This document shows, one piece after another, positions 33,758 through 43,124 of a DNA stretch of 43,274 nt. How positions within the stretch are numbered: position 1 is the first letter of the stretch; each line of letters opens with the position of its first letter. The notes below the pieces were generated by a model. It was given only the letters and a program-made list of their open reading frames with translations. It ran no database searches and had not been told where the DNA came from. Made by a program: the position numbers and the translations under genes. Origin of the DNA: Chitinophagales bacterium. GTDB lineage: Bacteria; Bacteroidota; Bacteroidia; Chitinophagales; JADJOU01. Where the stretch lies: the NCBI GenBank assembly GCA_030832185.1, contig JAURJQ010000004.1:1-43274 (forward strand). The letters are read 5' to 3'.

Positions 33758-34940
33758 TATGACCCATTTTATCTCTTTTTGTTTCTAAATATTTTTGATT
33801 TTCTGAGTTAGGAGTCACTTCAATCGAGATGTTATCTACAATCTCTAATCCATAGCCGATAAGGCCTACGCGCTTTTTAGGATTATTACTTATCAATCGG
33901 ATTTTCTGAACATTTAAACTTCTTAATATTTGAGCTCCTAGTCCATAATCCCGCTCATCCATTTTAAATCCTAACTCTAAGTTCGCTTCTACTGTATCGC
34001 GTCCCTCTTCCTGTAGTTTGTATGCTTTCAATTTATTTAGCAGTCCTATCCCTCTGCCTTCTTGCTGCATGTAAAGCACTACGCCCTTTCCCTCTTTTTC
34101 TACCATCTGCATCGCCAGATGAAGTTGGTCACCACAGTCGCAGCGGAGTGAATTCAGAATGTCTCCTGTAGCACAGCTAGAGTGAACTCTAACCATGACT
34201 GAATCACCTGCCTCCCAATCTCCTTTGACTAGAGCTAGATGTATATCAGGACTTGTATTTTGAGAAAAAGCATGCAATTTAAACTGGCCATACTTCGTAG
34301 GCATATCGACTACTTCTTCTAATTTCACGAGACTATCATGTTTCAATCTATACTCAATCAAGTCTTCAATAGATACAATTTTCAGATCATGCTTTCTAGC
34401 TATCTCTATCAATTGCGGCAGACGAGCCATAGAGCCATCTTCATTAAGAATCTCTACCAGCACGCCAGCAGGATAAGCTCCAGCTAATCGCGCCATATCC
34501 ACTGCGGCTTCTGTATGACCTGCTCGCCTCAATACCCCACCATCTCTGGCTCTTAAAGGAAATATATGTCCAGGTCGACCTAAATCTTTTGGCTTAGTAT
34601 CGGGATGAACTAGCGCCAAGATTGTTTTTGACCTATCATGTACTGAGATCCCCGTAGTACAGCCATCACCTTTGAGATCAATAGATACGGTGAATTGAGT
34701 TTCATGCATGACCGTATTTTTTCCCACCATAAGTTCTAAGTCCAACTCGTCACAGCGCTTTTCGGTCAATGGCGTGCAGATGAGTCCTCGCCCATATGTA
34801 GCCATAAAATTTACCAACTCAGGTGTAGCAAATTCTGCTGCAGCTATAAAGTCGCCTTCATTTTCTCTATTTTCATCATCTACTACTATGACTACATTAC
34901 CTTTCTGAATATCTAGAAGAGCTTCCTCTATTGTATTCAT
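33744..34940 (-). CDS. ribBA: Bifunctional DHBP synthase / GTP cyclohydrolase II
   Basis: 398 residues from ATG 34940, which stands 1 nt after the stop of the glycosyltransferase gene; a start at 34970 is also open. The N-terminal half is Rib[46 protein letters not shown]. The C-terminal half is Rib[21 protein letters not shown] with the three zinc cysteines and QQEGRGIGL for the GTP-binding and catalytic loop. The protein makes dihydroxybutanone phosphate and the first pyrimidine intermediate of riboflavin synthesis. Length agrees with other fused RibBA proteins. Confidence 0.96.
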   Translation of the reverse strand: MNTIEEALLDIQKGNVVIVVDDENRENEGDFIAAAEFATPELVNFMATYGRGLICTPLTEKRCDELDLELMVGKNTVMHETQFTVSIDLKGDGCTTGISVHDRSKTILALVHPDTKPKDLGRPGHIFPLRARDGGVLRRAGHTEAAVDMARLAGAYPAGVLVEILNEDGSMARLPQLIEIARKHDLKIVSIEDLIEYRLKHDSLVKLEEVVDMPTKYGQFKLHAFSQNTSPDIHLALVKGDWEAGDSVMVRVHSSCATGDILNSLRCDCGDQLHLAMQMVEKEGKGVVLYMQQEGRGIGLLNKLKAYKLQEEGRDTVEANLELGFKMDERDYGLGAQILRSLNVQKIRLISNNPKKRVGLIGYGLEIVDNISIEVTPNSENQKYLETKRDKMGHTILK

Positions 34941-34941
34941 T

Positions 34942-36084
34942 TTATATTCTATCACTTCTTTCCCAGACATTTGACTTGATACCTTTTAAATAATTTAAAA
35001 ATCCCAGCAGGATAGCTAGATTCATACTTAAAAAATAATACAATCTATATCCTATTAGCTTTACCTTCCATTTGGTCAGTAAATAATTGAAATACAAAAA
35101 TAAGCAAAGCCCCATTCCTACTAGCATTAATATTCTCGAATATTGCTCAAAAAGGTTAAAAAAACTTATTCCCCAGAAAATGAATAATACAACAGGAGAC
35201 AGCCAGCGAATAATTTTGTGAAAAAAATAAGAATACAAAAATCCGAGCGAAGTTTTAAATGGATTTAAAAGACTCATAAAATGAAATAAAATTTGAAAAT
35301 TACCTGCCGCGTAACGTTTTTTCCTTTTAAACTCATTTTCTACATCGGCATGCATAGCTTCATATGCCTTGGCCTCGTCTGAGTATAATACATATTTCCG
35401 CTGCGCTATTGTACTCATAGTAAGATAGAGATCATCGGTTATAAAATGAGAGGGAATGGCAGCGAAATACTCCCCTTTCATCGCAAAACAAGCTCCGAAA
35501 ACACCTATAGCATAGCCAGTGGACCTACTTTCTTGTACTTTGATTCTGTTTTCTCTAAGAATATATTGAGATTCTACATTATCTTCATCATTCATGGGCA
35601 TTACAGACGCCCCTACCATTCCTACTTGATTATAGCATAACATCTCAATCAAGTTTTCCAAGCAATTTTTATCCAAACTAATATTGGCATCCATAAATAC
35701 AAGGTGATTATCTTTAGAATTCAATCGATATTTTTCTACTAGCTTATTGAGAATGTTTGGTTTCCCCATCCTTGAAAACTCTTCTAATTCTATATTTGGA
35801 AACTGTTTCGCTAAATTATGAATAATCTTCCTTGTATTATCACTACTCCCATCATCGCCTATAATTACTTTGATTACTGCTTGAGACGTGCTGCTTGAGA
35901 ATATGGCATTAATGGTATTGGCAATATTAAGTTCTTCGTTAAAAGCTGAAATTAAAATTATTAGACTCCTGTTTTGATTCTCTTCTTTTTTGAATTTCTT
36001 AGAATTAAAATAATGTAGAGATGCAGGAAAAACGACATAACTGTAAACGAAGAGAAAAAGAAAAAAGAAAAAAAAGATAATCAA
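34942..36084 (-). CDS. Family 2 glycosyltransferase, membrane-bound
   Basis: 380 residues. An N-terminal membrane helix precedes a GT-A domain with [36 protein letters not shown] (nucleotide-sugar binding), [14 protein letters not shown] (DxN/DxD region), then ITDDLYLTM and [10 protein letters not shown], like the (Q/R)RxRW motif of processive enzymes. Three or four helices close the chain. It probably builds a surface polysaccharide chain or a glycolipid. Only a TTG start at 36084 is available. It may share a transcript with ribBA, whose ATG follows its stop by one base. Confidence 0.85.
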   Translation of the reverse strand: MIIFFFFFLFLFVYSYVVFPASLHYFNSKKFKKEENQNRSLIILISAFNEELNIANTINAIFSSSTSQAVIKVIIGDDGSSDNTRKIIHNLAKQFPNIELEEFSRMGKPNILNKLVEKYRLNSKDNHLVFMDANISLDKNCLENLIEMLCYNQVGMVGASVMPMNDEDNVESQYILRENRIKVQESRSTGYAIGVFGACFAMKGEYFAAIPSHFITDDLYLTMSTIAQRKYVLYSDEAKAYEAMHADVENEFKRKKRYAAGNFQILFHFMSLLNPFKTSLGFLYSYFFHKIIRWLSPVVLFIFWGISFFNLFEQYSRILMLVGMGLCLFLYFNYLLTKWKVKLIGYRLYYFLSMNLAILLGFLNYLKGIKSNVWERSDRI

Positions 36085-36138
36085 AACTTAAAACTCAAAT
36101 ATTCAAAATTTATAACCCAAAACTTATTTAATAACGCC

Positions 36139-36146
36139 TATTTTTG
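36139..36146 (+). promoter_or_regulatory. Possible -7 box upstream of the HNH gene
   Basis: TATTTTTG fits TAnnTTTG on the plus strand, 286 nt before the HNH start and about 48 nt before the small frame at 36194. No -33 box is clear. Confidence 0.35.
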
Positions 36147-36193
36147 TTTGTAAATATAAATGAAAGACTAGTAAATAGCAGTTTTTATCTGAT

Positions 36194-36304
36194 GTGCAAA
36201 GTGGTTGTACTTTAAATGAAGAGATTGTATTAATGGTATTGGGCAAATTAAATGAAGAATATGTATCTAATGCGCTCATAAAAGCAGCCCCTGAAAATGT
36301 ATAA
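36194..36304 (+). CDS. Possible small protein or gene remnant, 36 codons
   Basis: From GTG 36194 the frame reads VQSGCTLNEEIVLMVLGKLN and then EEYVSNALIKAAPENV before two stops. The composition (acidic and aliphatic residues, no odd codons) looks more like coding sequence than the surrounding AT-rich DNA. Upstream it is closed after five codons by TAG. It may be the end of a decayed gene or a real small protein; I do not recognise it. Confidence 0.3.
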   Translation: MQSGCTLNEEIVLMVLGKLNEEYVSNALIKAAPENV

Positions 36305-36431
36305 TAGACATAATCTCTTAGGAGGGGCTAATTTCACAGGTAAAACCAGATAATTTTGCTTAATCCAATTACAGAACCAACCTCAATGTGTCAATATACT
36401 TTATGACATAAATACATTAAACCAAATTACA

Positions 36432-36875
36432 ATGAAAAAATTATCTTTAATCTTAACCCTACTTTTATTCGGTTTTTGCTGTTTTTCTCAAAGCAGAAAT
36501 ATTGCAAAAAGAACTAAAAGTATTGTTTATACAAGAGACGGAGGTAAATGCCAATGCTGCGGCAGTTTTGAAAACATAGAATATGACCATATTATGCCAT
36601 ATTCATGCGGTGGAAGCGGTGACGCCTCAAATATTCAATTACTATGTCTAAAATGCAACAGAAGTAAATCAAATAGCTGTTATTGTAAGATACACAATAA
36701 TAAAGTAGGAGACAATTGCTGTGACAGAAAATCAAATATTAACCAGTCTCCACAATTTAATTCTGTAACTAAGAAGTCTTCAGGCACATCAAGTCAATGC
36801 ACTGGAACTACAAATAAAGGTAAAAGATGCAAAAAGAGGACAACTAATTCAAATGGAAGATGTCATTTACATTAA
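36432..36875 (+). CDS. Exported HNH nuclease with C-terminal Cys/His zinc-binding motif
   Basis: 147 residues in three parts. Residues 1-20 (KKLSLILTLLLFGFCCFSQ after Met) are a signal peptide. Residues 30-80 form an HNH nuclease: a zinc pair C40/C43, the catalytic pair D52-H53 in YDHIMPYSCGG, N67, and CLKCN (C72, C75, N76). The C-terminal 26 residues carry C123, C133, C144 and H147 in the pattern QCTGTTNKGKRCKK...GRCHLH, the kind of small Cys/His motif seen in DUF5763-type tails. HNH enzymes with a Sec signal would cut DNA outside the cytoplasm, for nutrient use, biofilm change or competition. The start ATG has no ambiguity. A small gene follows 22 bp later. Confidence 0.82.
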   Translation: MKKLSLILTLLLFGFCCFSQSRNIAKRTKSIVYTRDGGKCQCCGSFENIEYDHIMPYSCGGSGDASNIQLLCLKCNRSKSNSCYCKIHNNKVGDNCCDRKSNINQSPQFNSVTKKSSGTSSQCTGTTNKGKRCKKRTTNSNGRCHLH

Positions 36876-36897
36876 AAACCTTATAAAAGAGAAGAAT

Positions 36898-37137
36898 ATG
36901 AACATATTATTTGCAATAGATGCCAAGACAGAAGAAGTAATTGTTTCGAATTCCCCAAAAGGAAGTAATAAAATAAATTTTATTGAACGTATTAGACGTC
37001 AAGATAACGCCAATTTATACACAGCTATTGAATTGTTAACTAGCATTTCAATTGCTTCCTGTTTTGACACTTCAATTTTTAAAGCGATGGATAAAGTGTG
37101 CCAAATGATGTACAATAAACACAAAGAAATGAAATAA
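36898..37137 (+). CDS. Small protein after the HNH nuclease, unknown
   Basis: 79 residues from ATG 36898 (an ATG at 36853 is in frame but overlaps the HNH gene; AAAAGAGAAG before 36898 is a fair ribosome site). The start NILFAIDAKTEEVIVSNSPK suggests a short beta-alpha domain; the C-terminal part with TAIELLTSISIASCFDTSIF is helical. No signal peptide and no recognised family. The spacing to the HNH gene suggests an operon partner, perhaps an immunity or accessory protein, but there is no direct evidence. Confidence 0.6.
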   Translation: MNILFAIDAKTEEVIVSNSPKGSNKINFIERIRRQDNANLYTAIELLTSISIASCFDTSIFKAMDKVCQMMYNKHKEMK

Positions 37138-37340
37138 TTTTTGCCAATATTAAAAAAGTATACTTGGGTTTCTAAATCTTACTTGAATTGGATGTGTTAG
37201 ATGCTTTAGTCGCAGATAAATTTCGGCAGTGTCTATGTGGTTCAAATTGTTAATTGACTAAAAGTCCATTTATAACCATTGGTTTGAGTCAAATGTATTT
37301 GAAAAAGATAAAAATGTTTACAAACCCACGTTATAATATA

Positions 37341-37348
37341 TAATTTTG
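37341..37348 (+). promoter_or_regulatory. -7 box of gcvT
   Basis: TAATTTTG fits the consensus, 60 nt before the ATG at 37409, in a 271-bp gap without genes. No good -33 box. Confidence 0.4.
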
Positions 37349-37408
37349 TCAAAATTCTTGTATATAACAATTACATAAATTTATCAATAAAAATAAATTC
37401 ACATTTTA

Positions 37409-38497
37409 ATGAAAAACACACCCCTTACCGAAACCCATATAGCTCTTGGTGCTAAGATGGCAGAATTTGCAGGATATAATATGCCTATTTCTTATAAAGG
37501 CATTAAAGAGGAGCATCACCAAGTTAGAAATTCTGTTGGTATGTTTGATGTGAGCCACATGGGCGAATTTATCCTAGAAGGAGAAAAGGCCTTAGATTTA
37601 ATACAGAAAGTAACATCCAATGATGCAGCCAAACTCATAGATGGACAGGCCCAATATTCTTGTCTGCCAAATGACAAAGGCGGAATAGTAGATGACCTTT
37701 TAGTATATAAAATAGCAGACCACAAGTATATGCTGGTTGTCAATGCGTCTAATATTGATAAGGATTGGAATTGGATTTCTACTCACAATGAATTCGGTGT
37801 GAAGATGACGAATATCTCTGATGCAACCTCACTACTAGCAGTGCAAGGGCCAAAGGCCACAGCTACTTTACAGAAACTGACTTCTGTCAATCTATCTGAA
37901 ATATCATACTATCATTTTTCTCAGGGTGATTTTGCAGGCTGCAAAGACGTCATCCTCTCCGCTACTGGCTATACTGGTGCTGGAGGATTTGAATTATATG
38001 TGCCTAATGAAAGTGCTGTAACTGTTTGGAATAAAATCATCGAAGCAGGGGCTGAGTTCGGAATACAACCTATTGGACTCGGGGCTCGCGATACACTGAG
38101 GCTTGAGATGGGCTTCTGCCTTTATGGTAATGATATAAATGATACGACCAACCCCATAGAGGCTGGATTAGGCTGGATTACCAAATTTACTAAATCATTC
38201 GTAGGAGATCAGTTTGCCAAAGACCTAAAAGAAAATGGTACTAAGCGAAAGCTAGTAGGAATTCAAATGATAGACCGCGGTATCCCTAGACATGATTACG
38301 AAGTAATAGATGCTAGTGGAAATAAAATAGGGATTGTAACTTCTGGCTCACAAACACCTTCTCTGGATGTTTCTATTGGATTGGCCTACATTGATATTCC
38401 GCATAATAAGCTAGACACAGAGATTTATATCAAAATACGAGAAAATTCTATCAAGGCGAAAGTAGTTAAAATGCCGTTTTACCAAAAAACGAACTAA
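37409..38497 (+). CDS. gcvT: Glycine cleavage system T protein (aminomethyltransferase)
   Basis: 362 residues with [69 protein letters not shown] and [19 protein letters not shown], all hallmarks of GcvT. It transfers the aminomethyl carbon of glycine from the H protein to tetrahydrofolate. gcvH and gcvP are not adjacent, as is usual in Bacteroidota. Its stop codon overlaps the -7 box of tatA. Confidence 0.97.
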   Translation: MKNTPLTETHIALGAKMAEFAGYNMPISYKGIKEEHHQVRNSVGMFDVSHMGEFILEGEKALDLIQKVTSNDAAKLIDGQAQYSCLPNDKGGIVDDLLVYKIADHKYMLVVNASNIDKDWNWISTHNEFGVKMTNISDATSLLAVQGPKATATLQKLTSVNLSEISYYHFSQGDFAGCKDVILSATGYTGAGGFELYVPNESAVTVWNKIIEAGAEFGIQPIGLGARDTLRLEMGFCLYGNDINDTTNPIEAGLGWITKFTKSFVGDQFAKDLKENGTKRKLVGIQMIDRGIPRHDYEVIDASGNKIGIVTSGSQTPSLDVSIGLAYIDIPHNKLDTEIYIKIRENSIKAKVVKMPFYQKTN

Positions 38498-38502
38498 ATT
38501 TG
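38495..38502 (+). promoter_or_regulatory. -7 box of tatA, overlapping the gcvT stop
   Basis: TAAATTTG; its first three bases are the TAA of gcvT. It lies 62 nt before the ATG at 38565. Confidence 0.4.
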
Positions 38503-38564
38503 CGCAGAAGATTGAATACAAAAATATTATCAACTTTTTCATTATTCACTATTAATTAAACGAT

Positions 38565-38771
38565 ATGTACTTAATTGGAATGCCTGGAGGCTGGGAATGG
38601 ATTATCATACTTTTTGCTATTTTATTACTTTTTGGTGGCAAAAAAATTCCCGAACTTATGCGCGGTGTAGGCAAGGGGATCAAGGAATTTAATAATGCTA
38701 AAGCTAACATCAAAGGAGAGATAGAAGAAGGCATGAAGGAAATAGAAGAAGAGGAAACTTATAAAAAATAA
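38565..38771 (+). CDS. tatA: Twin-arginine translocase subunit TatA/TatE
   Basis: 68 residues: a membrane helix ([20 protein letters not shown]) followed by the [20 protein letters not shown] amphipathic helix that is the TatA signature, and an acidic tail rich in glutamate and lysine. TatA forms the pore-like part of the system that exports folded proteins across the inner membrane. tatC is not in this window. Confidence 0.93.
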   Translation: MYLIGMPGGWEWIIILFAILLLFGGKKIPELMRGVGKGIKEFNNAKANIKGEIEEGMKEIEEEETYKK

Positions 38772-38890
38772 GCTTCTCTCTGAGAACTATTGGTTAGCCT
38801 TAGCCCTATATTTTCTTTTTTATCTAACATAAACACAATCTGAAATTCAGATGGTCTATAATATTCGCCTTTTAATATGACTGAGATATC

Positions 38891-39259
38891 ATGATGAATT
38901 TAAACACTAAAGACATTGAGAAAATCGTCGTCATTGGAGACCGTATTTTGATAAAGCCAGCTACGTTCGACCATAAAACTAAATCTGGATTGATATTACC
39001 TCCCGGGGTTGAAGAAAAAGAAAACATTCAATCGGGGTATGTCATTAAAGTAGGTCCTGGATATCCAATCCCCAATATAGAGCCAGATGAACCGTGGAAA
39101 CCTTCCACAGATATGATTAAGTACATTCCATTGCAAATTCAAATTGGAGACTTAGCTGTATTTCTTCAGAAGCATACCTACGAAATCCAGTTTAATAATC
39201 AAAAATACTTAATACTTTCACAGGCTTCTGTTCTAATGGTCTTAAGAGAAGATTATTAA
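38891..39259 (+). CDS. GroES-family co-chaperone protein, free-standing
   Basis: 122 residues with the Cpn10-like fold: VVIGDRILIKPATFDHKTKS, then GLILPPGVEEKENIQSGYVI and KVGPGYP, QIQIGDLAVFLQKHTYEI. The roof loop is longer and differs from true GroES, and no groEL follows, so it is a GroES paralogue of the type found in Bacteroidota, of unknown client. The next gene is on the other strand, 12 bp away. Confidence 0.82.
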   Translation: MMNLNTKDIEKIVVIGDRILIKPATFDHKTKSGLILPPGVEEKENIQSGYVIKVGPGYPIPNIEPDEPWKPSTDMIKYIPLQIQIGDLAVFLQKHTYEIQFNNQKYLILSQASVLMVLREDY

Positions 39260-39271
39260 GGATTCTCTACC

Positions 39272-40276
39272 TTATCTACTAAAATCAATTTCCGTATTAT
39301 CTCCAACCGTAATGGTTTGAGAAGCTCCCTTCAGAGAGGAGTCGCTGCCTATCACAAATTCAGATAATTTCATAGTGTCTAGTTTAGAAAAACTGCCTAT
39401 GATTCCATTAGTAATAATTGAGTTTTCTATTCGCGTATTGACTCCTAAAGAAACGTCTGGGCCGACAATAGCATTGATGATTTCACAATTATCAGCAATA
39501 TAAACAGGCTCCACTATTACTGAATTCTCGATTCTAGCGGTAGGAGCTATAAACCCCCCATACTTTTTAAGAAGTAGTGAGTTGGAATTTAAAAGCACCT
39601 CTCCATTTCCTACATCTAACCAGTGATCTGCGGTCACTAAATCAAATTCTACACCTTGTTTAAGCATTTCATTCAGCACATCAGTTAATTGAAACTCCCC
39701 TTCCGTGCGCATACCATCTTTAGCATATTTTTCTAGAATACTGAATAAAATTTCTGTGTCGACTATTTTATATAGGCCTGTCAGAGCCAAATTAGATTTT
39801 GGCATTTTTGGCTTCTCTACAAAGCGTATGATTTGACCATTATCGCCTAATTCTACAACGCCAAAATTACTAGGGTCTTTGACTTTTTTTATAGCTATGC
39901 TTGACATTTTAGATAGGTAAAACTCCTTGCTAATATCAATCAAACTATCGCCTAGTACTATGATTAAATCGTCCTCTGGATGAACGAATTCCTTGACGAG
40001 AAAGACCGCCTGTCCAATTCCTTCTCGCTTGGCCTGAAAAACAAACTCTGTTCTTAAATCCGCATAATTTTCCTTTACATAGTCTACTATTTTTTCACCA
40101 AAATAACCTACGATAAAAAGAAATTCGCTTACCCCATGACTCTTTAAGTCATCAATGATATAAGATATAATGGGCTTGCCCGCAATAGGTATCAAAGCTT
40201 TCGGCTGCGTATAAGTAAATGGCCGCAGTCTAGTACCTGCGCCAGCTACTGGAATTATGGCTTTAAGTTTTGACAT
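39272..40276 (-). CDS. Sugar-1-phosphate nucleotidyltransferase with left-handed beta-helix
   Basis: 334 residues. The N-terminal Rossmann domain begins AIIPVAGAGTRLRPFTYTQP and continues KALIPIAGKP (nucleotide loop), then LGDSLIDIS and FVEKPKMPKSN. After about 240 the chain shifts to hexapeptide-like repeats (APTARIENSVIVEPVYIADN), a left-handed beta-helix as in RmlA-like and ManC/GlmU-like enzymes. It would make a UDP-, dTDP- or GDP-sugar for surface polysaccharides; base and sugar cannot be told. Its ATG lies 14 nt inside the YkgJ gene, so it is the last gene of the porP operon. Confidence 0.86.
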   Translation of the reverse strand: MSKLKAIIPVAGAGTRLRPFTYTQPKALIPIAGKPIISYIIDDLKSHGVSEFLFIVGYFGEKIVDYVKENYADLRTEFVFQAKREGIGQAVFLVKEFVHPEDDLIIVLGDSLIDISKEFYLSKMSSIAIKKVKDPSNFGVVELGDNGQIIRFVEKPKMPKSNLALTGLYKIVDTEILFSILEKYAKDGMRTEGEFQLTDVLNEMLKQGVEFDLVTADHWLDVGNGEVLLNSNSLLLKKYGGFIAPTARIENSVIVEPVYIADNCEIINAIVGPDVSLGVNTRIENSIITNGIIGSFSKLDTMKLSEFVIGSDSSLKGASQTITVGDNTEIDFSR

Positions 40277-40739
40277 TGTTTAATTGTTTAATTATACGAC
40301 TCACTATTTCCTCTGCCGCAGGACAAATTTCTATGTTTTTTTCTAAAAGATCGAGATGGTTTTTCATTTCTTTCATATTCGTATGCGGATAGCCTTGGCA
40401 AGCTTGAGGTCTATTCTCATATATTCTGCACTTGTTATCCTCTAAATTTAGCATAGGGCAAGGCTGAGATTTAAACACAAAGTCTCCGTCCTCATCCATT
40501 TCGATATAATCTTGAAAAAGTTGACTAGGCCCTATGTCTAATGCCTTGGCTATGATTGGTATCTCTTCTGGCTCTATGATTGGGCTATAATTTTTACAGC
40601 AATTCGCGCACGCGAGACAGTTCGTGTTTTTGAAGACGGCATCATGAACCTCTTCAAATAAAAAATCTACTTTCTCCGAACTCTGGGTAGTTAATCCTTC
40701 TAATTGATTAATTAGTTTTTCGCTTATAAGTTTATCCAA
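40263..40739 (-). CDS. YkgJ-family cysteine cluster protein
   Basis: 158 residues with two cysteine clusters: NCLACANCCKNYSP and, after QPCPMLNLEDNKCRIYENRP, QACQGYPH. This pattern (CxxCxxCC plus CPxL..C..Y..RP..C) defines the YkgJ family, thought to bind zinc or an iron-sulfur cluster; no reaction is established. It starts from TTG 40739, ten bases after the AsnB-like gene, and overlaps the nucleotidyltransferase gene by 14 nt. Confidence 0.85.
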   Translation of the reverse strand: MDKLISEKLINQLEGLTTQSSEKVDFLFEEVHDAVFKNTNCLACANCCKNYSPIIEPEEIPIIAKALDIGPSQLFQDYIEMDEDGDFVFKSQPCPMLNLEDNKCRIYENRPQACQGYPHTNMKEMKNHLDLLEKNIEICPAAEEIVSRIIKQLNNVKT

Positions 40740-40749
40740 GAACTAATAA

Positions 40750-42027
40750 TTAAGTTTTTTGCTTCTTCTTCTTAGCTGCTGGAAAAAGAACATTATTCAA
40801 AATAAGTCTATATCCGGGTGAATTTGGGTGTAGATTAAGATCCGTCTTAGGGTCATAGACATAGTGCTGATAGTCTTCTGGATCGTGACCGCCATAAAAA
40901 GTCCACATGCCTTTTCCTTTCGTACCATGTATATATCGTGCTTCGTTAACGCTTTTATTGTCAGCTAAAACAATAACATCATTCTTAATTAAATTCTTCT
41001 TAAACGCAGTTGTCTGACCCATAAAGCCTTTAATGATGCGTTCGTGATTCTGAGTCAAAATGGTGGGAATATGATCCCACTTAGCCGAGAATTCAAATAA
41101 GAGAAAATAATCCTCCGATTCATCTATATTTGGATCACCCATGGCAGGGTTTCGGTCTATGTTAGAATATTCATAAATCATAGGATTCGTGTACAATTGG
41201 AAATTTTGAAACGCCAAACTCTTTGAAAAATCTAATTTATTGGCATAATTAGGATCTAATGGATCATAGTCAAAAACGGACTCACAGATATCGGTTTCTT
41301 CGGCAGCTAAGGCAATGTCGTATGAATCTGTAGCGGAACACATAGCAAATAGAAATCCTCCTCCTATTACGAATTCCTTAATTCGCTTGGTAACAGCTAA
41401 TTTCATTTTTGATACCTTATCAAATCCAAATTCCTTGGCAATAGATTCCATATTCTCTTGGTCCTTTTGATACCATTCAGCTGTATGATATGCTCCATAA
41501 AATTTTCCATATTGACCAGTGAAATCTTCGTGATGAAGATGAAGCCAATTATACTTAGGTAATTTATCAGATAAAATTTCTTGATCATAGATTACTTCGT
41601 AAGGAATTTCTGCATAAGTCAATACCATAGTCACCGCATCATCCCATGGCAATTTAGTCTTTGGAGAGTATATCGCAACCTTTGGAGAAACTTCCAGTTT
41701 AATTACTTCTTGATTGACATCATTCCGAGCTATATCAGCTACAATATCAGCATAATCTCCTTCTGAAATAAGCTCATAGCTTACACCGCGTATGATACAC
41801 TCCTTTTCTATACTTTCAGTAAATGGAAAAGAGAAACTTCCGCCTCTATAGTTTAGAAGCCATTCGACTTGTAAATTTTTATCTAATACCCAGTAAGCAA
41901 TTCCATAGGACTTCAAATGATTCTTTTGAATCTTATCCATTGGCAATAAAATACGACTAGCAGACAAACTGCTTGCCAAAAAAATAAGGCTTAAAACTAA
42001 TCGAATTCTAAGGCGATACAATGTCAC
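40750..42027 (-). CDS. Exported Bacteroidota protein of the type labelled 'asparagine synthetase B'
   Basis: 425 residues starting from GTG 42027. The N-terminal stretch LVLSLIFLASSLSASR is a signal peptide. The body begins ILLPMDKIQKNHLKSYGIAY and later has LLNYRGGSFSFPF, HHEDFTGQYGKFYGAYHTAE, FLFAMCSATDSYD and FYGGHDPEDYQHYVYDP. The family is often called asparagine synthetase B, but no glutamine-amidotransferase Cys2 or ATP-pyrophosphatase SGGxDS motif is present and the protein is exported, so that name is likely wrong; a His/Asp-rich centre may bind metal. It shares one base with the stop of the porP gene, which suggests translational coupling to the T9SS-linked operon. Confidence 0.78.
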   Translation of the reverse strand: MTLYRLRIRLVLSLIFLASSLSASRILLPMDKIQKNHLKSYGIAYWVLDKNLQVEWLLNYRGGSFSFPFTESIEKECIIRGVSYELISEGDYADIVADIARNDVNQEVIKLEVSPKVAIYSPKTKLPWDDAVTMVLTYAEIPYEVIYDQEILSDKLPKYNWLHLHHEDFTGQYGKFYGAYHTAEWYQKDQENMESIAKEFGFDKVSKMKLAVTKRIKEFVIGGGFLFAMCSATDSYDIALAAEETDICESVFDYDPLDPNYANKLDFSKSLAFQNFQLYTNPMIYEYSNIDRNPAMGDPNIDESEDYFLLFEFSAKWDHIPTILTQNHERIIKGFMGQTTAFKKNLIKNDVIVLADNKSVNEARYIHGTKGKGMWTFYGGHDPEDYQHYVYDPKTDLNLHPNSPGYRLILNNVLFPAAKKKKQKT

Positions 42028-43124
42028 TAAAATTTAGGACAGAACATCTTTCTTTGTTTACTATGCTTTATGCTAAATACATAGTTCATATACAATTCAA
42101 AACCTCCCTGGTATTTAGAAGCACGTTTAAGATCAGAAACGTTCAAATCATATGCTGCACCAATTTCGAAGTTATTATAATCCATTCGGGTAGTAAGAAC
42201 AAATGATTCGAAATTTAAAGACCCACTATTTAGTACTTGATCTGGATCCCCTCCTACCACTCTGGACATAACGCCCAGATAAACTGAATTACTTAAAGGA
42301 TCACTAGGATCTAGAATTAATCGAACATCAGATCCAAACATAGTTTCCAAACTAGCGCCCTGCTTCATAACCAATACCTTTGGTATCAAGTCTAATGATT
42401 GTCCCATTTCAAAAGCTGCAGCAGAATTAAAGTTAATACGCATAGGTATAATTAAAGCACCGTCAGCTGTGGTGCCTGATGGATTTCTAAAGAAACTTGC
42501 TTTTGGTTGATTAATATGTAAAAGTCCCAGACCTGCAGAGAATCTTTTTCGCGTATTATATACATTGTAACCCCATGAGATACCCGTACTAAAATCATAA
42601 AAAATAAGATTGTCATCCAACCTGCCAGATTCTCCAATGATTCCACCATCATATCGCGTACCATTCCATTGATTTCCCCACGTAAGGTTTGATAAATCTA
42701 TTGTGCTTTGATGAAATGCAACCTGCCCTCCTATCGCTATAAAGTGATCTCCGTATTGATCTAAAGCCTTTCGATAAGAGGCAGAAAGACCCACTTTTGT
42801 ATTAGACAGTCTACTCTGGCCAGCTACATCACGCATACCATAGATACCCATACCTACAAAATCATTCTCATCAATACCTTTGTTGGTGCGGGCTTCTAAG
42901 CTTCCGACAAACGTTCTATAAGCCGCTATGCTTTCGTTAGATAATATAGAATTCCATTGATCTCTATATTGAGCACTAACTCTGAAATTACCATTAAAAT
43001 TTCCTGTATATGCTGGATTGATCCCTATCGGCACTCCGTAGAATATACTGAAATGAGGGTCCTGGGCCACTATGTGAGCCCAAGATACTAATGCTATTAA
43101 TATAATTGCTATTTTTTTCATCAT
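42027..43124 (-). CDS. PorP/SprF family T9SS-associated membrane protein
   Basis: 365 residues. A signal peptide (IAIILIALVSWAHIVAQ) is followed by DPHFSIFYGVPIGINPAYTG and FRVSAQYRDQWNSI, the diagnostic start of the family, and alternating beta strands to a C-terminal YMNYVFSIKHSKQRK. Family members are outer membrane beta barrels that pair with T9SS substrates carrying gliding-type C-terminal domains; SprF is needed for export of SprB in Flavobacterium. Its ATG overlaps the stop of the surface-protein gene before it (ATGA), the usual arrangement for such pairs. Confidence 0.93.
   Translation of the reverse strand: MMKKIAIILIALVSWAHIVAQDPHFSIFYGVPIGINPAYTGNFNGNFRVSAQYRDQWNSILSNESIAAYRTFVGSLEARTNKGIDENDFVGMGIYGMRDVAGQSRLSNTKVGLSASYRKALDQYGDHFIAIGGQVAFHQSTIDLSNLTWGNQWNGTRYDGGIIGESGRLDDNLIFYDFSTGISWGYNVYNTRKRFSAGLGLLHINQPKASFFRNPSGTTADGALIIPMRINFNSAAAFEMGQSLDLIPKVLVMKQGASLETMFGSDVRLILDPSDPLSNSVYLGVMSRVVGGDPDQVLNSGSLNFESFVLTTRMDYNNFEIGAAYDLNVSDLKRASKYQGGFELYMNYVFSIKHSKQRKMFCPKF

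Larger units (their letters stand above)
36085..36431. other. 347-bp AT-rich gap with a -7 box and a small open frame
   Basis: Between the glycosyltransferase and the HNH gene. A TATTTTTG box (36139-36146, plus strand) could start a transcript near 36152, and a 36-codon frame follows (36194-36304). Nothing else recognisable: no palindrome of note, no RNA gene. Confidence 0.5.

Noticed and set aside
36432-36875. Homing endonuclease of a group I intron or intein
   Set aside because: The signal peptide points to export, and no intron or split gene surrounds it.
40750-42027. True asparagine synthetase B
   Set aside because: Signal peptide present, and no N-terminal Cys2 glutaminase or SGGxDS motif.
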